Assembly: GCF_035594125.1 (NCBI RefSeq)
Contig: NC_087166.1
Span: forward strand, 19,726,266 to 19,790,265
DNA from: Scylla paramamosain
Taxonomy: Eukaryota > Arthropoda > Malacostraca > Decapoda > Portunidae
Direction: 5' to 3'
Length of the DNA: 64,000 nucleotides
Shown here: positions 1 to 15,374 of the stretch, in pieces
Layout: every line of letters begins with the position of its first letter
Position numbering within the stretch: the stretch's first letter is position 1
The notes under the pieces: model-generated
What the model was told of the DNA's origin: nothing
Databases searched by the model: none
Seen by the model: only the letters and a program-made list of their open reading frames with translations
Position numbers and translations under genes: made by a program

Positions 1-1172
1 AAACCATGGATGTTCAGTGAAGAAGAGTTATTGAAGAAGAGAGAATACTTATCTGGACTAGTTTATGAGTTGAGTTCTTGAGGCATTGATCTATACGAAG
101 TTTGCTCTGTCCCAATAAAAACATTAAGACATCAGAAGTCTGCCGTTCTGTGGCTTCCATGCGTAAACTGTTTACTTTCTGAAGAGTTGGACGTCTACGA
201 AACGATGCGGAAAAGCGCAGAGTGGTATTATCAGTGGATTAGACAAGAATTTTGATTCTGTAGATCATTGATACATTGCAGGAAGAGAGTGGGTGACATG
301 ACAGAATCCTGAGGAACACAACTGTTAATAGATTCAGGAGAAGAACAACGATTGTCTACCACAGCAGCAATAGAACGGTCAGAAAGTAAATTTGAGATGA
401 AGTTGCAGAGGGAAGGATATAAACCGTAGGAGGATAGTTTGCAAATAAAAGCTTAGTGACAGAGGTTGTGATATGTCTAAGGCAACAGCAAAAGTTTTAC
501 CAAATCCTCAAAAGAAGATGACCAAGACCCAGTAAGAAAAACCAGAAGATCCCCAGTAGAGAGCCCTTGATAGAACTCACACTAGTGATTAAATAGTAGG
601 CTCTAAACTGATAGATGTTTAAGAATCTTTTTGTTAACCATAGACTAAAAAAAACTTTAGACATGCAGGAAATTAAAGCAATAGGACGGTAGTTCGAGGG
701 ATTAGAACAGCAAATTTCCAGCAAGAAGGTAGGGTGGATGTTGATAGACAGAGTTGGAAGAGTTTGATTAGGCACATGCTCAGAGAACAATAAGAGGTAG
801 GTCATCAGGTCCATAAGCCTTCCAAGGATTAAGTCTAGCGAAGACTTGGAAAATATCACTGCGAAAAAAATCTTTATAGGAAGCATAAAGTAGTCGGAGG
901 ATGGAAGAAAGAGAGGAACCAGCCTTAAATCATCCTAGGTGGAATTTTTTGCAAAGGTTTGCGAGAATAGTTTAGCTTCAGAAATAGGTGAGATGGCATT
1001 GGTGACATCAGTTTGAAATAAAAGAGGGAAAGATGAAGAAAAAGTTATTGGATGTTTTTTTGGCTAAGTACCAAAAATCACGAGGGTACTTAGATCTTGA
1101 AAGACTTTGACACTTAATGAAGGAGATTTTGTCTAGTTGCAAAACAGACTGGGCATGATTCTGGGCAGAAAT
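1..1172 (-). mobile_element. LINE-A copy, 3'-truncated by window edge, decayed
   Basis: Minus-strand fragment of LINE-A, the most abundant family here, an endonuclease plus reverse transcriptase non-LTR element of the Jockey/CR1 group. Read on the minus strand it runs from the endonuclease-RT linker into the RT fingers and palm. It aligns by eye base for base with the better copies at 53399-57058 and 60588-62470. The best open stretch is 497-886. The YADD box near 215-240 is altered and frames shift repeatedly, so it is dead. The upstream end breaks near 1172; the other end runs off the window. Confidence 0.85.
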
Positions 1173-1499
1173 ATAAAGTTCAGTTGTTTCAGTGATGCTT
1201 CACTCTTGATGTTTCGGGAGAGGATGAATAGCTGGGCTGGACTTTGAGAGAGACTGAAAGAGAGAGAATAAGGAGGGTGAAACAGTAAAAGATTATAGTA
1301 GGAGAAATAATATACGGGAGGGGGGTCGGGGAGAGATGAATAAAATGCAGTAGGAGATAAAAAATGCGTGGGCATTACCCGCTGCTGTTTTAGGCGGTAA
1401 TTAAAATCGTTCACCTGCTTCCCGGGGGCTGTGTCGTGACTTTTGATTGGTTATTCTGCAGCTCTGCTGTCCTCATGCTGGGTAAGGCTTTTAAGGTTT
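1173..1499. other. no gene seen
   Basis: Purine-rich, then mixed sequence between the LINE-A break and the Penelope fragment. I see no convincing open frame, RNA or repeat structure. Confidence 0.5.
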
Positions 1500-2010
1500 T
1501 TTTAAGTGGATGTTCAGGCTCGGCGAGCTCTTATGCTTCTTGTTTTCTTCTAATTGTTTTCTTGTTAGCAGCTACGTGTGCTCTTCTTTCAGATGTTTCT
1601 TCGGGATGCCTGACGCGAGATGATAGCTGAGGTGTTTGTACAGCTTTACTGTAGTCACTGTAGTTCTGTGTAGGTCAAGGCAAGGGTTTCACAGTTTCTT
1701 TTGTTTACAGGTAAACCGAAAGACGACATGTGATTTTTGAAGTTGTCTTTCTGTCTCCCTGGGCCTGTTTCTGAGGATATGGCTTCTTTTCTTGGCTTTA
1801 TAGTAGATGACCAAGTTCATGCGTTTCTTCAGGGTCATTTGGTGTGATGTTCTTAAACATTTGCTTCATGAATCTTTCTTCTTTGTAGGCGCTGGGGTAA
1901 TGCGCTCTGTATAATATCTCGATGGGTTCTTTCTTCCTCGTAGTTCCTTCTCCTTGGTGCCAGCTTTCAATAATTATCTTTTTTCTAGCTGTCTTTTCTG
2001 TTGAAGCCGT
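1500..2010 (-). mobile_element. Penelope-like element, GIY-YIG endonuclease fragment
   Basis: On the minus strand two overlapping frames give a stretch resembling the C-terminal part of Penelope-like retroelements. It includes an NLVIYYKAKKRS segment, a Cys-containing VVFRFTC segment and a LYKHLSYHLASGIPKKHLKEEH segment (as two parts), ending in LTRKQLEEN. In Penelope-like elements this region follows the RT and carries the GIY-YIG nuclease. At least one frameshift near 1815 and several stops make it a relic. The family is recognised from memory of motif order only. Confidence 0.55.
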
Positions 2011-2079
2011 TATTTAGTAGCACTTGCGTAGGACGTTCTACTTCTTGATGGACTTGCTTCCACGAAGGGTTGGCGTTTA

Positions 2080-2600
<521 letters not shown>

Positions 2601-2689
2601 CATGAAAAATATAGAAACAAGGAGGGAGTGGGGATGGGGAAGTGGACATGGTGTGGGTTTGAGTTTACATGTGGCTTTAGTTAAAAGTA

Positions 2690-2920
2690 AGGTAGCAAGC
2701 CTGCTTCATTAAGTAGGGAGCCGTTTGTACATATACATGAAAAATGTAAAAGTAGTCAAGCCTGACCCGTTCATTTCCTGTACAGTACAAGTTTACACAG
2801 GCTTTGTCCAAGAGGACAATATTACCTAAACAAGTGTCAGTTATTTGAAGGACAGACACTTGTTTAGGTAATGTTGATACAGATTGGTCCTGTTGGACAA
2901 AGACTGTGTTTCACTCTAGA
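2690..2920. repeat. palindromic repeat D, two ends head to head
   Basis: Two inverted copies of a motif beginning ACACTTGTTTAGGTAAT and running into TTGGACAAAG meet near 2838-2860, separated by about 18 bp. The left arm read in reverse continues into CAGGAAATGAACGGGTCAGG. A third copy of the same segment lies at 31604-31706. The arrangement suggests termini of a dispersed element, but I cannot define its outer limits or a target duplication. Confidence 0.55.
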
Positions 2921-3220
2921 TTACTTTTTAATTGCTTATTTGAAGTTATTAATATATTAATATTAAGAGTAAAAAAATAAACAAATAACCCCCCTAAAAT
3001 AAAAAGAAACAATAAGCAATAAATTTTATTATTTTTTTTATTTATATATTTTTTTTCCAACACTTATCTAGGACACAGTTATTACACTTGGGTTCAAGTA
3101 ATTATGTACAGTTACCGAATCCAGGCAGCAGGAGGGAGGATGGTTCCAATTGAGAGGACTGAGTGAGACTGACGAGGTGTGGAGGTGGAAGTCACTCGTC
3201 AGCTCGGTTAGCTCGATCGA
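2921..3220. other. AT-rich spacer, no gene
   Basis: A- and T-rich sequence, then a short mixed stretch leading into the RTE remnant. No open frame of note. Confidence 0.5.
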
Positions 3221-3239
3221 GACGCGAGTAGAGACGTTT

Positions 3240-4535
3240 TTCCAAAGCTTCGTCTTTATGATACCGCTACGGTATGGTACAAGATGCAACTTGAAAGAAT
3301 TTAGTGATTGTAAGGTTGTGCCTGGAGGGAGTGTGGCAAGACAGCATAGAGTGTTAGTTAGGAACTTGAGTCTGGAAGTGAAGACAAGGAGGAAAGTGAG
3401 GACTGAACCAAAGATCAAATGGTGGAAACTAAAGGAGGAGGAGTACAATACAACATCTAAGCAGAAGATGAGCCAAGTCTTGGCAGAAAGGGAAGAGGTC
3501 ATTTGGGAGGAGATCTCAGAAACGGTGAGAGAGAAAGCAATACATGTACTTGGGATGACATCAGGACGAAGAAAAGAAGACAAGGAAACCTGGTGGTGGA
3601 ATGAGGAAGTGCAGGATAGCATAAAGAGGAAAAGGCTGGCAAAACGAAACTGGGACAGACATAGGGACGAAGAGAGTCTTCAGAAATACAATAAAATGTG
3701 TAGCATAGCGAAGAAGGAAGTGGCAAAAGCGAAGGAAAAGGCATATGAAGAGTTATATGAGAAGTTAGATACTAAGGAAGGGGAGAAAGACCTCTACCGA
3801 CTGGCCAGACAGAGACAGATGGGAGGGGTGTACAGCATGTTAAAATGATAAAGGATGCAGAAGGAAATATACTGACAAGGGAAGAGAATATATCAAAAAG
3901 ATGGAAGTAGTATTTTGAGGATCTGATGAACATCGAAAATGAAAGGGAAAGAAGGTTAGAGGAGGTGGAAGAGTTAAATCAGGAAGTGCCAAGGATCAGT
4001 AGAGAAGAGGTGAGAAAGGCTTTGAGGAGGATGGAGGGAGGTAAAGCAGTAGGCTCAGATAAGATACCAGTGGAAGCATGGAAGAATTTAGGAGAGATGG
4101 CAGTGGGTTGGCTAACCAGACTGTTCAACGGGATCTTGGAAGGCGAGAGGATGCCAGATGAGTGGAGGAAAGTGTGCTAGTGCCGATTTTCAAGAACAAG
4201 GGATATGTACAAAGCTGCAGCAACTATAGAGGAATTAAGCTGTTGAGTCAAGCAATGACGATATGGGAAAGAGTCGTGGGAACGAGATTGCGAAGAGTAG
4301 TGAGGATCAGTGGTGAGCAGATCGGATTCATACGAGGGAGAAGCACAACAGACGCAATATTTGCTCTGAGGATGATGATGGAGAAGTACAGGGAAGGACA
4401 GAAGTAGCTGCATTGTGTGATTATAGATTTAGAAAAGGCTTACGATCGGGTGCCGAGAGAAGAGCTGTGGTATTGAATGAGGTGCTCGGAAATGGCAGAG
4501 AAGTATGTGAAGGTGGTGAAGGACATGTACGAAAA
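3240..4535 (+). mobile_element. RTE-clade LINE remnant (endonuclease end, linker, RT start)
   Basis: Three successive plus-strand frames read as one RTE-type polyprotein. The C-terminal end of the APE-type endonuclease comes first (DCKVVPGGSVARQHRVLV, then KIKWWKL), followed by the Glu/Lys-rich linker with ETWWWNEEVQ. The RT N-terminus follows with KAVGSDKIPVEAWK, SNYRGIKLL and FIRGRSTTDAI, and finally the palm motif DLEKAYDRVPREELW near 4428. Stops or shifts occur near 3846, 4180 and 4407. The copy stops in an A-rich run at about 4530 before the RT active site. A second RTE copy lies at 40050-42290. Confidence 0.85.
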
Positions 4536-4574
4536 AAAAAAAAGAAAAAAAAAAGATTAAGATTAATTTTTAAA

Positions 4575-4857
<283 letters not shown>

Positions 4858-6212
4858 GCTCCGCCCCCTGCGCCGCTCTCTCTGCAGTGTAACCCCAGAT
4901 CCTATTTCTGAATTGTATAGAATACGCTGTTCCAGCGTTCTCTACCTCTCCACTCCTCTTGGGCGATTCCCACACAAAGTCCCCCCATGGAAAATCAGAT
5001 TGGGATATACCCTCTGACCGCGATAACCGGTGTGTTTTGCCATTGAGAAGGGCGGTTTGGCCTCTCTCTGTGTCTCCGACTACTTCCCATCTCTTCTTTT
5101 ATCCGCCTCTTGGTGAAGGGACTGTGGGACCTAAAAACTCCAGAACTCCTGAAACAGAGGCAGCCTGCGATGCGGTGAGGAAGCCCGTGATAGCGCGGGT
5201 CCAGCCTCAGTTACGGCGCCAGGTCACAGGCAAGATTAGCTCTTGAGAACCTCCTAGGTCATAGCTTTTCTCCCGGAGAGGACCAGGTAGGGCTTATCTC
5301 CTTAGGTCAAGGGTCTAGTTCACAGGAGGGTTGCTCACCAAAGGGTAAGGCTGCCGAGCCGTTGAGGCCGGCCTGAAGTGAAGGGATCTATGGTTACCAT
5401 GTTTTGGCAGAAAGTACCGAATACCTCATGACAGTGCACAAGCACTCAGTCACTAGTTCCACGCACAGTAAGGCGCATGAGCCTTGACCGAGCCAAAAGA
5501 AGATACACAGAAGACTTGCAAAACCAAACCTCAAGCCAACGCCTAGATGCAATTCCACCCTGCCAGCTACCAAGCAACCTCAAAAGCCAAAAAGAGTACC
5601 TGCACTTCAAACACCGAAGCCTCTCTCCACGAGGACGACCACCAATGAAGCACTGTTGGAAAGAAATCAAAGAAAAAGACAGCTCTCGACTCGCTAGCTG
5701 CCGACCACACCCTTCAACTTCCTGCTACGGACAATTCACCGGCAGAGAAGACCGAGACAGAAGCGCCCAAGAATCGAACCATCAAAGTATTCCCTTCGGT
5801 GGATTTCCCCGAGCCGTACGAAGTTGTGGAGCAGCTTCAAGAAGTACTGCACCTACAATTCAAATCCAGACCAGGAAGAAAGAACTTCTTTCTGATATAT
5901 CCAGAAAACGAAGCCGATCTCTACACTATACTCCAAACCAAGAATATTCATGGAAAGCAAGTCCACCTGTAACCCCTAGATTCCGCAAAGAAAACTTTGA
6001 AAGGTGTGGTCATGGGTTACCCTCTCCGCCTTTCACTGCGTCTCCTAGAACAGTTTCCAGGGATCAAGTCCACCACGAGATTCACGGCAACCTGAGACAG
6101 TCAGCCGACTCGGCAACTCCTCATAGAGTACAAGGGACCTCTCCCAAGCAAACTGGACCTGGAGATCTGGGGGACTTTCTTCACCCGACCTTACTCTCCA
6201 GAACCAACGAGG

Positions 6213-6390
6213 TGCTACAGGTGCCATGCCTTCGGCCACACTAAACAAAAGTGCAGGAACCATCCGCCCTGTGGTATATGCAGCAACGAGTACTCAACCG
6301 ATCAGTGCCTCAGGAAATACAAGGCGAAGGAAGAAACAACCCAGGTGCCCGAATTGCCAAGGACCCCATCATGCCTGTAACAAGGGATGT
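6213..6390 (+). other. gag-type zinc knuckles of LINE-C
   Basis: Retained Cys/His spacing for nucleic-acid-binding knuckles of ORF1: CX2CX4HX4C, an intermediate Cys-rich stretch, then CX2CX3HX6C. A frame change is needed between the first and last knuckle. Confidence 0.75.
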
Positions 6391-8439
6391 CCAGAACGCC
6401 ACAAACGAGTACAGCAAGCCATACAAGGGCAAAAAACTTGGGTAGAGAAACACCTAGCCAACCCACTCCCCCACAAAAGAAAGAACCAGTCATTATCTTC
6501 TCAGAATCAGGCTTGAAACCTGCAAAGAATACTGGTTCATGGACAAGAACGTGGCCGAGATGAACAAGCAACTCACTGCAATACAGAAACTCTATAGAAG
6601 ATATCTCACAGACGTAAACAAGAAACTATTAACATCCGTCAACAACTACGCCCACAGAGTAAAAGAAATAGCCAAAGAAAAGCACTGCTCCACTGGTGCA
6701 CATCCCTTGACTCCCACTCTTCTTTGCGAAACATGTGGAGAAGACTTAGAGTCATCCAAGGCCTCCGTCTACCCCCTCCGCCAATTCACCCACGCCCACA
6801 AGAAGCTGAACGCCTAGCAAGTGGCCTCGCCAACCGATCCAAATCAACATTTTTTTTTCAATAGAAACTACAGAGACACTCGATGCAACTCATGCAGAGA
6901 GAGATCGGAAAGGATCGCAGGGAGGAAGCAGAAACTGATACCCCTTTCACCCACACAGAACTCACCTCTGCACTAAAAACAAGCACGGACACAGCACCCC
7001 GAGCAGAGATCACACACAGCATGATCAAACAAGCAGGATCATCTGGCCACGCAGCTCTTCTTACACTCTTCAACGCCTCATATAACCTTGCTTCACTCCC
7101 TCACAAGTGGAAAGAGGCAGACATAATACACATCCCCATGCCCAAGGAGCATACAGGCCCATCTTTCTTTTCCCATGCATTGGCAAGACCATGGAGAAAA
7201 TTATATTACAAAGAGTACAATGGGTGTGTGGGAAATTTCCCAGAAACATTTTCGCGTACACAAAAGGCACCGGTACCGCAGAGTGCCTTGCCACCTTTTT
7301 CGACACAGCCACTTCTACAGCTATATTTCTAGACTTGGAAAAAGTCTTTGAAATGGCTAAGAAAACTGTTATTCACGTGTGCTTGGTGGAGAAGGGAGTC
7401 AAGGGCCGGCTACTTAACTGGACCAAGGACTTTCTAACAGGAGTGCATGGGTCTAATTCTAAGGATACTCTTCCCTCCAACACCAATACGAACACTTAAC
7501 TCCACAAGGTAGCGCTCTAAGCACATTTATCTTTAATATCCTAGTCGAGGCACTACTTTCACTCCATTTCCCGCAAGGTGCCTATCTTCTCATCTACGCC
7601 GTCGACATCACTCTACTAGCTGTTGGGAGAAGGCACCAAGCCAATGCCAAGACCGTCATCAGCCTCATACACTCCAAGTGCCAAGAACTGGGTCTCAGGC
7701 TGAACCTCAACAAAACAAAGGCGATGTTTTTTTCGGGGAAAGAACATCCAAGGAGCCTATATCCACAGCCGGTGTCGAAGTCCCTTGGGTCCATCAACAC
7801 CAATATCTTAGGGTTTGGTTTGACGACAAACTCACACTAAGGACAAACATCAACTACTTACACGACAGACACGCCAGAACAAACATCCTTACTCGTAAGT
7901 CCATCTCCAAAGGAGGAGCCTCACCAAGTGTAAAGGCGGCCTTCTACAGGAATGCCATCCGAACCCTAATAGCCTACTGTGCCCCATGCTTCTTCACAGA
8001 CTCCCAGAAAGCCCTCAGCACCCTCGAAACTGCAGAAAATCAGTGTCTCCGCTTAATTCTATCCTCCCTTAGATGGACCAAAACCTGCAATCTACGCGAA
8101 GAAGCATGTATACCTCTCATCCACTACAGAGTGCAGTAACTCACCACCGGACTAGTCGCCGAGATATCAAGAACGTCACGGCGATATTCAGTCCCAGAAG
8201 GAATAAAAACAGCCATCCAGCAAGATCCTAGACTATTCACAAACACGACATGGGCACGGAGCGCAGCCAAAACTCTTACCACTCTGGATATGACTCATAC
8301 TCTCTGCATAAAGGATACACCACACCCGGAATACTCACTCCCGCCATCTTGGAGAGCGTCGCCAGCCTGGGTCAGAAAAGACTGGCTGCAAACAACAAAA
8401 GTGCTACACATCTCCACAGAACTCAAAACCATCACACTG

Positions 8440-9084
8440 TCATCTCACATCTCTTGTACACAAGCACGGTTTACAGATGGTTCTGTCAGCCCTGACAAAG
8501 GAGCAGCCGAAGCTGCCTTCGTTTCCCAAAACATGACTCGTAGATGGATGGTTTCCAACGGAGACTCCTTCCTTTAAACCTAGCTCATGGCCATCAAAGG
8601 GGCTCTGGAATGCATCGATACTGGCATGCCATGCAGTGCTCTCATCGCAACAGACTCCAAAGCAACTCTCCAGACATTGAAGAAGCACAAGGCAGAACAC
8701 AACGTGCACCTTGTAACACTCATACACGAAACAGCTGAAGCGCTCCAAGAAGCAGGAACACAGTTGTGCCTAGCATGGATCCCAAGCCACATTCGGATCC
8801 ATGGCAACGACAAAGCAGACACCGCAGCTAAAGAAGTAGCAACGAAACAAAACATCGACACAACAACGGCACAGAGCCTCATCCTCATCAAAAGCAACAT
8901 CAAGAAACATATCTCAATAAATATGAAACAAAAACATGCCGCCGAGGTAACAAATGGATCAGCTTCGGCTCTTTGGTACGCACAGGCCACTCAACTCAAA
9001 TATCTATCCCTGCCACCAAATCCACCGAACAAAACCATGAGGCATATACACAGAATCCGCCTGGGATACCCCTTCCCCGGGTAA
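8440..9084 (+). pseudogene. RNase H domain of LINE-C
   Basis: Two frames together carry the RNase H1 fold signatures: DGS (first Asp, near 8476), a helix with ALECIDTG, ATDSKATL (third acidic site), and a terminal WIPSHIRIHGNDKADTAAKE with the His and last Asp. A double stop near 8576-8586 separates the first motif from the rest. It would remove the RNA strand during element replication. Confidence 0.8.
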
Positions 9085-9207
9085 ATTATTGTAAACGAGA
9101 TCATACCTCCCTGCAATGACTGCAACAAAAACACAGACATTCCCCTTCTCCATTACATTCTTGAATGTCCAGCAACATTATTCCTACGACAAAACACCAG
9201 AGGCGCA

Positions 9208-10939
<1,732 letters not shown>

Positions 10940-10943
10940 CTAC

Positions 10944-11071
10944 CTGGGGCAGGACAATGGATCCGAGGAGATCTTTACAGGCCTGACGAGCTTCCCCAAT
11001 GGACACTTCGGAAGAGAAGTAAGCGTAGGCTTTCTTACCTTGTTTTACGAAGCTCTGATGATTATCCGCAG
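10944..11071 (-). CDS. lectin gene exon 3: start of C-type lectin domain
   Basis: A 128-bp minus-strand exon. The acceptor is a long pyrimidine tract ending in CATCTTAG (AG at 11073-11072). The donor is CCCCAG|GTAGGT (GT at 10943-10942). The exon starts with two bases completing a split codon, then 42 open codons. The peptide [19 protein letters not shown], followed by [11 protein letters not shown], has the first beta strand, first helix and first conserved Cys of a C-type lectin domain. The entry phase matches the exit phase of the exon at 18472-18622, and the exon ends in phase 0. Exons for the rest of the domain, including the sugar/calcium-binding loop, were not found, so ligand specificity is unknown. 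Function is inferred: an extracellular recognition protein, probably of immune type. Confidence 0.7.
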
Positions 11072-11576
11072 CTAAGATGTTGAAAACAAAAAGTAGAAAA
11101 AAATAAATAAATAAACAAATTGATGAAAGAACTTAGCGGTGCATACTACTTTATATTTAGTGGCCATTAAGTTAATCATTGAACATAAAAGCATCATAAA
11201 TAGTTATGAGAATTGTTTACTAGTAGGGCTTTAATAATAAGCATAATGAATCATGGGAAACTGAACTTATATGAAAAACAGTCTTCGGTCTCCTTTGATG
11301 TTCTTACAGTATAAGAATTTTTTTTCTTTTCTCTCAACAATTCAAACAATCAAATACACTTAGTGTAAAAGGCAATAATTTTCCGAAACAATAATATAAT
11401 TATTCCCTGTGAGTTTCAAGCACTGGCTCACAGTGTTTTGAACCTATCAATTACACAGCTTTGATCTCCCTGGACGTTCAACTCTCACAATTTCATTTCA
11501 CTTCATACAATTCGACACGCGCGTAAAACACGCACACACTTCATTCAACATTTAAAATTTAAATGTAAAGCTGATG
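11072..11576. other. AT-rich intron sequence, no gene
   Basis: Lies in the inferred intron upstream of lectin exon 3. It starts with the branch/pyrimidine region of the acceptor. No repeat family or open frame was recognised. Confidence 0.5.
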
Positions 11577-11772
11577 TTTACACCAGCATCAGAATCCATG
11601 TTTGGGGAGGGACCAAAAAAAATAAAACTGCAGCAGCAGGAGACCCCCCACAAACGACACACTGCAGCTTAGGCGGTGCCTCTCCTCGACTCGCCTCACC
11701 ACATCTCGATTAGCCTCACCCAGTGCTGACTGCTTCCTATCGCTCCAATCCCTCATCAGGTTCCCCTTAAGC
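11577..11772 (+). mobile_element. LINE-A scraps, plus strand
   Basis: Near 11577-11622 there is degraded LINE-A leader (ACACCAGCATCAGAATCC). At about 11734-11772 there is an endonuclease scrap (CTATCGCTCCAATCCCTCA) cut by the hAT-like element. The segment from 11688 is part of the 183-bp inverted mosaic. Confidence 0.55.
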
Positions 11773-11870
11773 CAGTGTTATTCACTAATTTTTGCAAGAG
11801 AGCTACTTCGGTTAGACACATTGATTGAGAGAGCCGCAACTACTTTGGTTTCAAGTAAAACTACCCCATC
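11688..11870 (+). repeat. 183-bp mosaic segment, partner of 10044-10226
   Basis: Plus-strand copy of the mosaic. Here the hAT-like part continues beyond 11870, so this is probably the source copy and 10044-10226 the derived one. Confidence 0.9.
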
Positions 11871-12282
11871 GCAGCTAGCTTCCACAAGCAGCAACAGTTA
11901 AGTCGTTACTTTCATATACGTTGCCGCAGTCTCAAATATCTGTTGCCTATTTTCAAACACAAATCTCCAAGAGTAACGAAATACGTCCAGTCTCCCCCGA
12001 AAGCTTGAACTGAACTGATTCAGCGAGACCACCGACGCCTAGAGCTAGACGTGTCCCTGATCAGTTTTCCGGAGTGGACACGTATGATTTCTGTACAACT
12101 AGGGTAGGGATGTTAGAATGTTATCTCTTACTGTGATTTCGTCTTCCATCTCACCTCATGAAAATATGTATCTTACTTGAAAAATTATTTTTCTGTATAT
12201 TTTTTTTATTAATTAATTTATATATTTTTCGAGAGCCGTGAATTGAGTCATCGCGAGCCGCGCCCTAGGCAAAATGCCACTG
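11773..12282. mobile_element. hAT-like non-autonomous DNA element
   Basis: A 510-bp segment begins CAGTGTTATTCACTAA and ends GGCAAAATGCCACTG, giving the short CAGTG/CACTG termini typical of hAT elements. The right end contains GCGAGCCGC, a common hAT subterminal motif. It sits between a LINE-A endonuclease scrap and the LINE-A linker at 12290. I see no 8-bp target duplication and no transposase. The call rests on termini and on interruption of a LINE-A copy. Confidence 0.4.
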
Positions 12283-12805
12283 ATAGGTGGGGGAATCCCT
12301 CGTGACTTCTGGCATCTAGCCAAAAATATCTCCAGTAACTTTGCTTCTTCTTCTTTCCCTCCTATATTTCAACCAGATGACACCATTACATCAATCTCTA
12401 AAGCTGAACCCTTTGCTCAAACCTTTGCTAAAAACTCTACCTTGGACGATTCAGGGCTTGTTCCTCCCTCTACTCCACCCTCTGATTACTTCATACTACC
12501 TACTAAAATTCTTCGCAATGATGTTTTCTATGTCCTCACTGGCCTAAACCCTCGGAAGGATTATGGACCTGATGGGTCCCTTCTATTGTCCTCCGAAGCT
12601 GCGCCTCCGTGCTTGAACCTTGGCTACTCAAACTCTTTCAGCTCTGTCTGTCAACATCTACCTTTCCTTCTGACTGGAAGCTTGCCTACATTCAGCCTTT
12701 TATTAAAAAAGAGTGACTGTTCTAATCCCTCAAAGTACCATCCTACTGCTTTAATTTCCTGCTTATCTAAAGTTTTTTAATTCATCCTCAACAGGAAGAT
12801 TCTTT
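12283..12805 (+). mobile_element. LINE-A linker and RT start, plus strand
   Basis: An open frame at 12274-12780 reads through PRDFWHLAKNISSNFASSSF, KILRNDVFYVLTGLNPRKDY and on to ISCLSKVF, the LINE-A linker and RT N-terminus. It includes one frameshift within the GPDG region relative to better copies. The copy ends where a minus-strand LINE-A begins in a poly-T run at 12806, giving a tail-to-truncation junction. Confidence 0.8.
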
Positions 12806-14470
12806 TTTTTTTATGTAGGAAGGACACTGGCCAAGGGCAACAAAAATCTAATAAAAAAAAAAGCCCACTAAAATGCCAGTCCCATAAAAGGGTCAAAGCA
12901 GTGGTCAAAAATTGGTGGATAAGTCTCTTGAAACCTCCCTCTTGAAGGAATTCAAGTCATAGGAAGGTGGAAATACAGAAGCAGGCAGGTAGTTCCAGAG
13001 TTTACCAGAGAAAGGGATAAATGACTGAGAATACTGGTTAACTCTTGCGTTAGAGAGGTGGACAGAATAGGGGTGAGAGAAAGAAGTAAGTCTTGTGCAG
13101 CGAGGCCGCGGAAGGAGGGGAGGCATGCAGTTAGCAAGATCAGAAGAGCAGTTAGCATGAAAATAGCGGTAGAAGACAGCTAGATATGCAACATTGCGGC
13201 GGTGAGAGAGAGGCTGAAGACAGTCAGTTAGAGGAGAGGAGTTGATGAGATGAAAAGCTTTTGATTCCACCCTGTCTAGAAGAGCAGTATGAGTGGAACC
13301 CCCCCAGACCTGTGAAGCATACTCCATACACGGACGGATAAAGCCCTTGTACAGAGTTAGCAGCTGAGGGGGGGGTGAGAAAACTGGCGGAGACGTCTCA
13401 GAACACCTAACTTCATAGAAGCTGTTTTAGCTAGAGATGAGATGTGAAGTTTCCAGTTCAGATTATAAGTAAAGGACAGACCGAGGATGTTCAGTGTAGA
13501 AGAGGGGGACAGTTGAGTGTCAATGAAGAAGAGGGGATAGTTGTCTGGAAGTTTGTGTCGAGCTGATAGATGGAGAAATTGAGTTTTTGAGGCATTGAAC
13601 AATACCAAGTTTGCTCTGCCCCAATCAGAAATTTTAGAAAGATCACAAGTCAGGCGTTCTGTGGCTTCCCTGCGTGATATGTTTACCTCCTGAAGGGTTG
13701 GACGTCTATGAAAAGACGTGGAAAAGTGCAGGGTGGTATCATCAGCGTAGAAGTGGATAGGACAAGAAGTTTGGTTTAGAAGATCATTAATGAATAATAA
13801 GAAGAGAGTGGGTGACAGGACAGAACCCTGAGGAACACCACTGTTAATAGATTTAGGAGAAGAACAGTGACCGTCTACCACAGCAGCAATAGAACGGTCA
13901 GAAAGGAAACTTGAGATGAAGTTACAGAGAGAAGGATAGAAACCGTAGGAGGGTAGTTTGGAAATCAAAGCTTTGTGCCAGACTCTTTCAAAAGCTTTTG
14001 ATATGTTCAAGGCAACAGCAAAAGTTTCACCAAAATCTTTAAAAGAGGATGACCAAGACTCAGTAAGGAAAGCCAGAAGATCACCAGTAGAGCGGCCTTG
14101 ACGGAACCCTTACTGGCGATCATATAGAAGGTTGTGAAGTGATAGATGTTTAAGAATCTTCCTGTTGAGGATAGAATTAAAAAACTTTAGATAGGCAGGA
14201 AATTAAAGCAATAGGACGGTAGTTTGAGGGATTAGAACGGTCACCCATTTTAGGAACAGGTTGAATGTAAGCAATGAATGTAGGCAAACTTCCAGCAAGA
14301 AGGAAAGGTAGATGTTGACAGACAGAGCTGAAAGAGTTTGACTAGGCAAGGTGCAAGCACGGAGGCACAGTTTCGGAGAACAATAGGAGGGACCCCATCA
14401 GGTCCATAAGCCTTCCGAGGGTTTAGGCCAGCGAGGGCATCGAAAAAATCATTGCAAAGAATTTTAATAG
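12806..14470 (-). mobile_element. LINE-A copy, 5'-truncated, with poly(A) end
   Basis: The poly-T at 12806-12814 marks the 3' tail of a minus-strand copy. Open blocks 12905-13327 (C-terminal domain) and 13357-14010 (RT palm with DISKAFERVWH-like motif A, GVPQGSVLSPTLF motif B and YADDTTLHF) are separated by one frameshift near 13345. A further frame carries the N-terminal RT (14250-14470). The 5' end is cut at the MITE beginning at 14471. Catalytic motifs are retained, but the frame is broken. Confidence 0.9.
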
Positions 14471-15354
<884 letters not shown>

Positions 15355-15374
15355 TTATATATTTTTTTATTTTT

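Noticed and set aside
11773..12282. Confident hAT assignment with target duplication
   Set aside because: Termini fit, but the flanking 8 bp do not match and part of the LINE-A host is missing, so it is reported at low confidence only.
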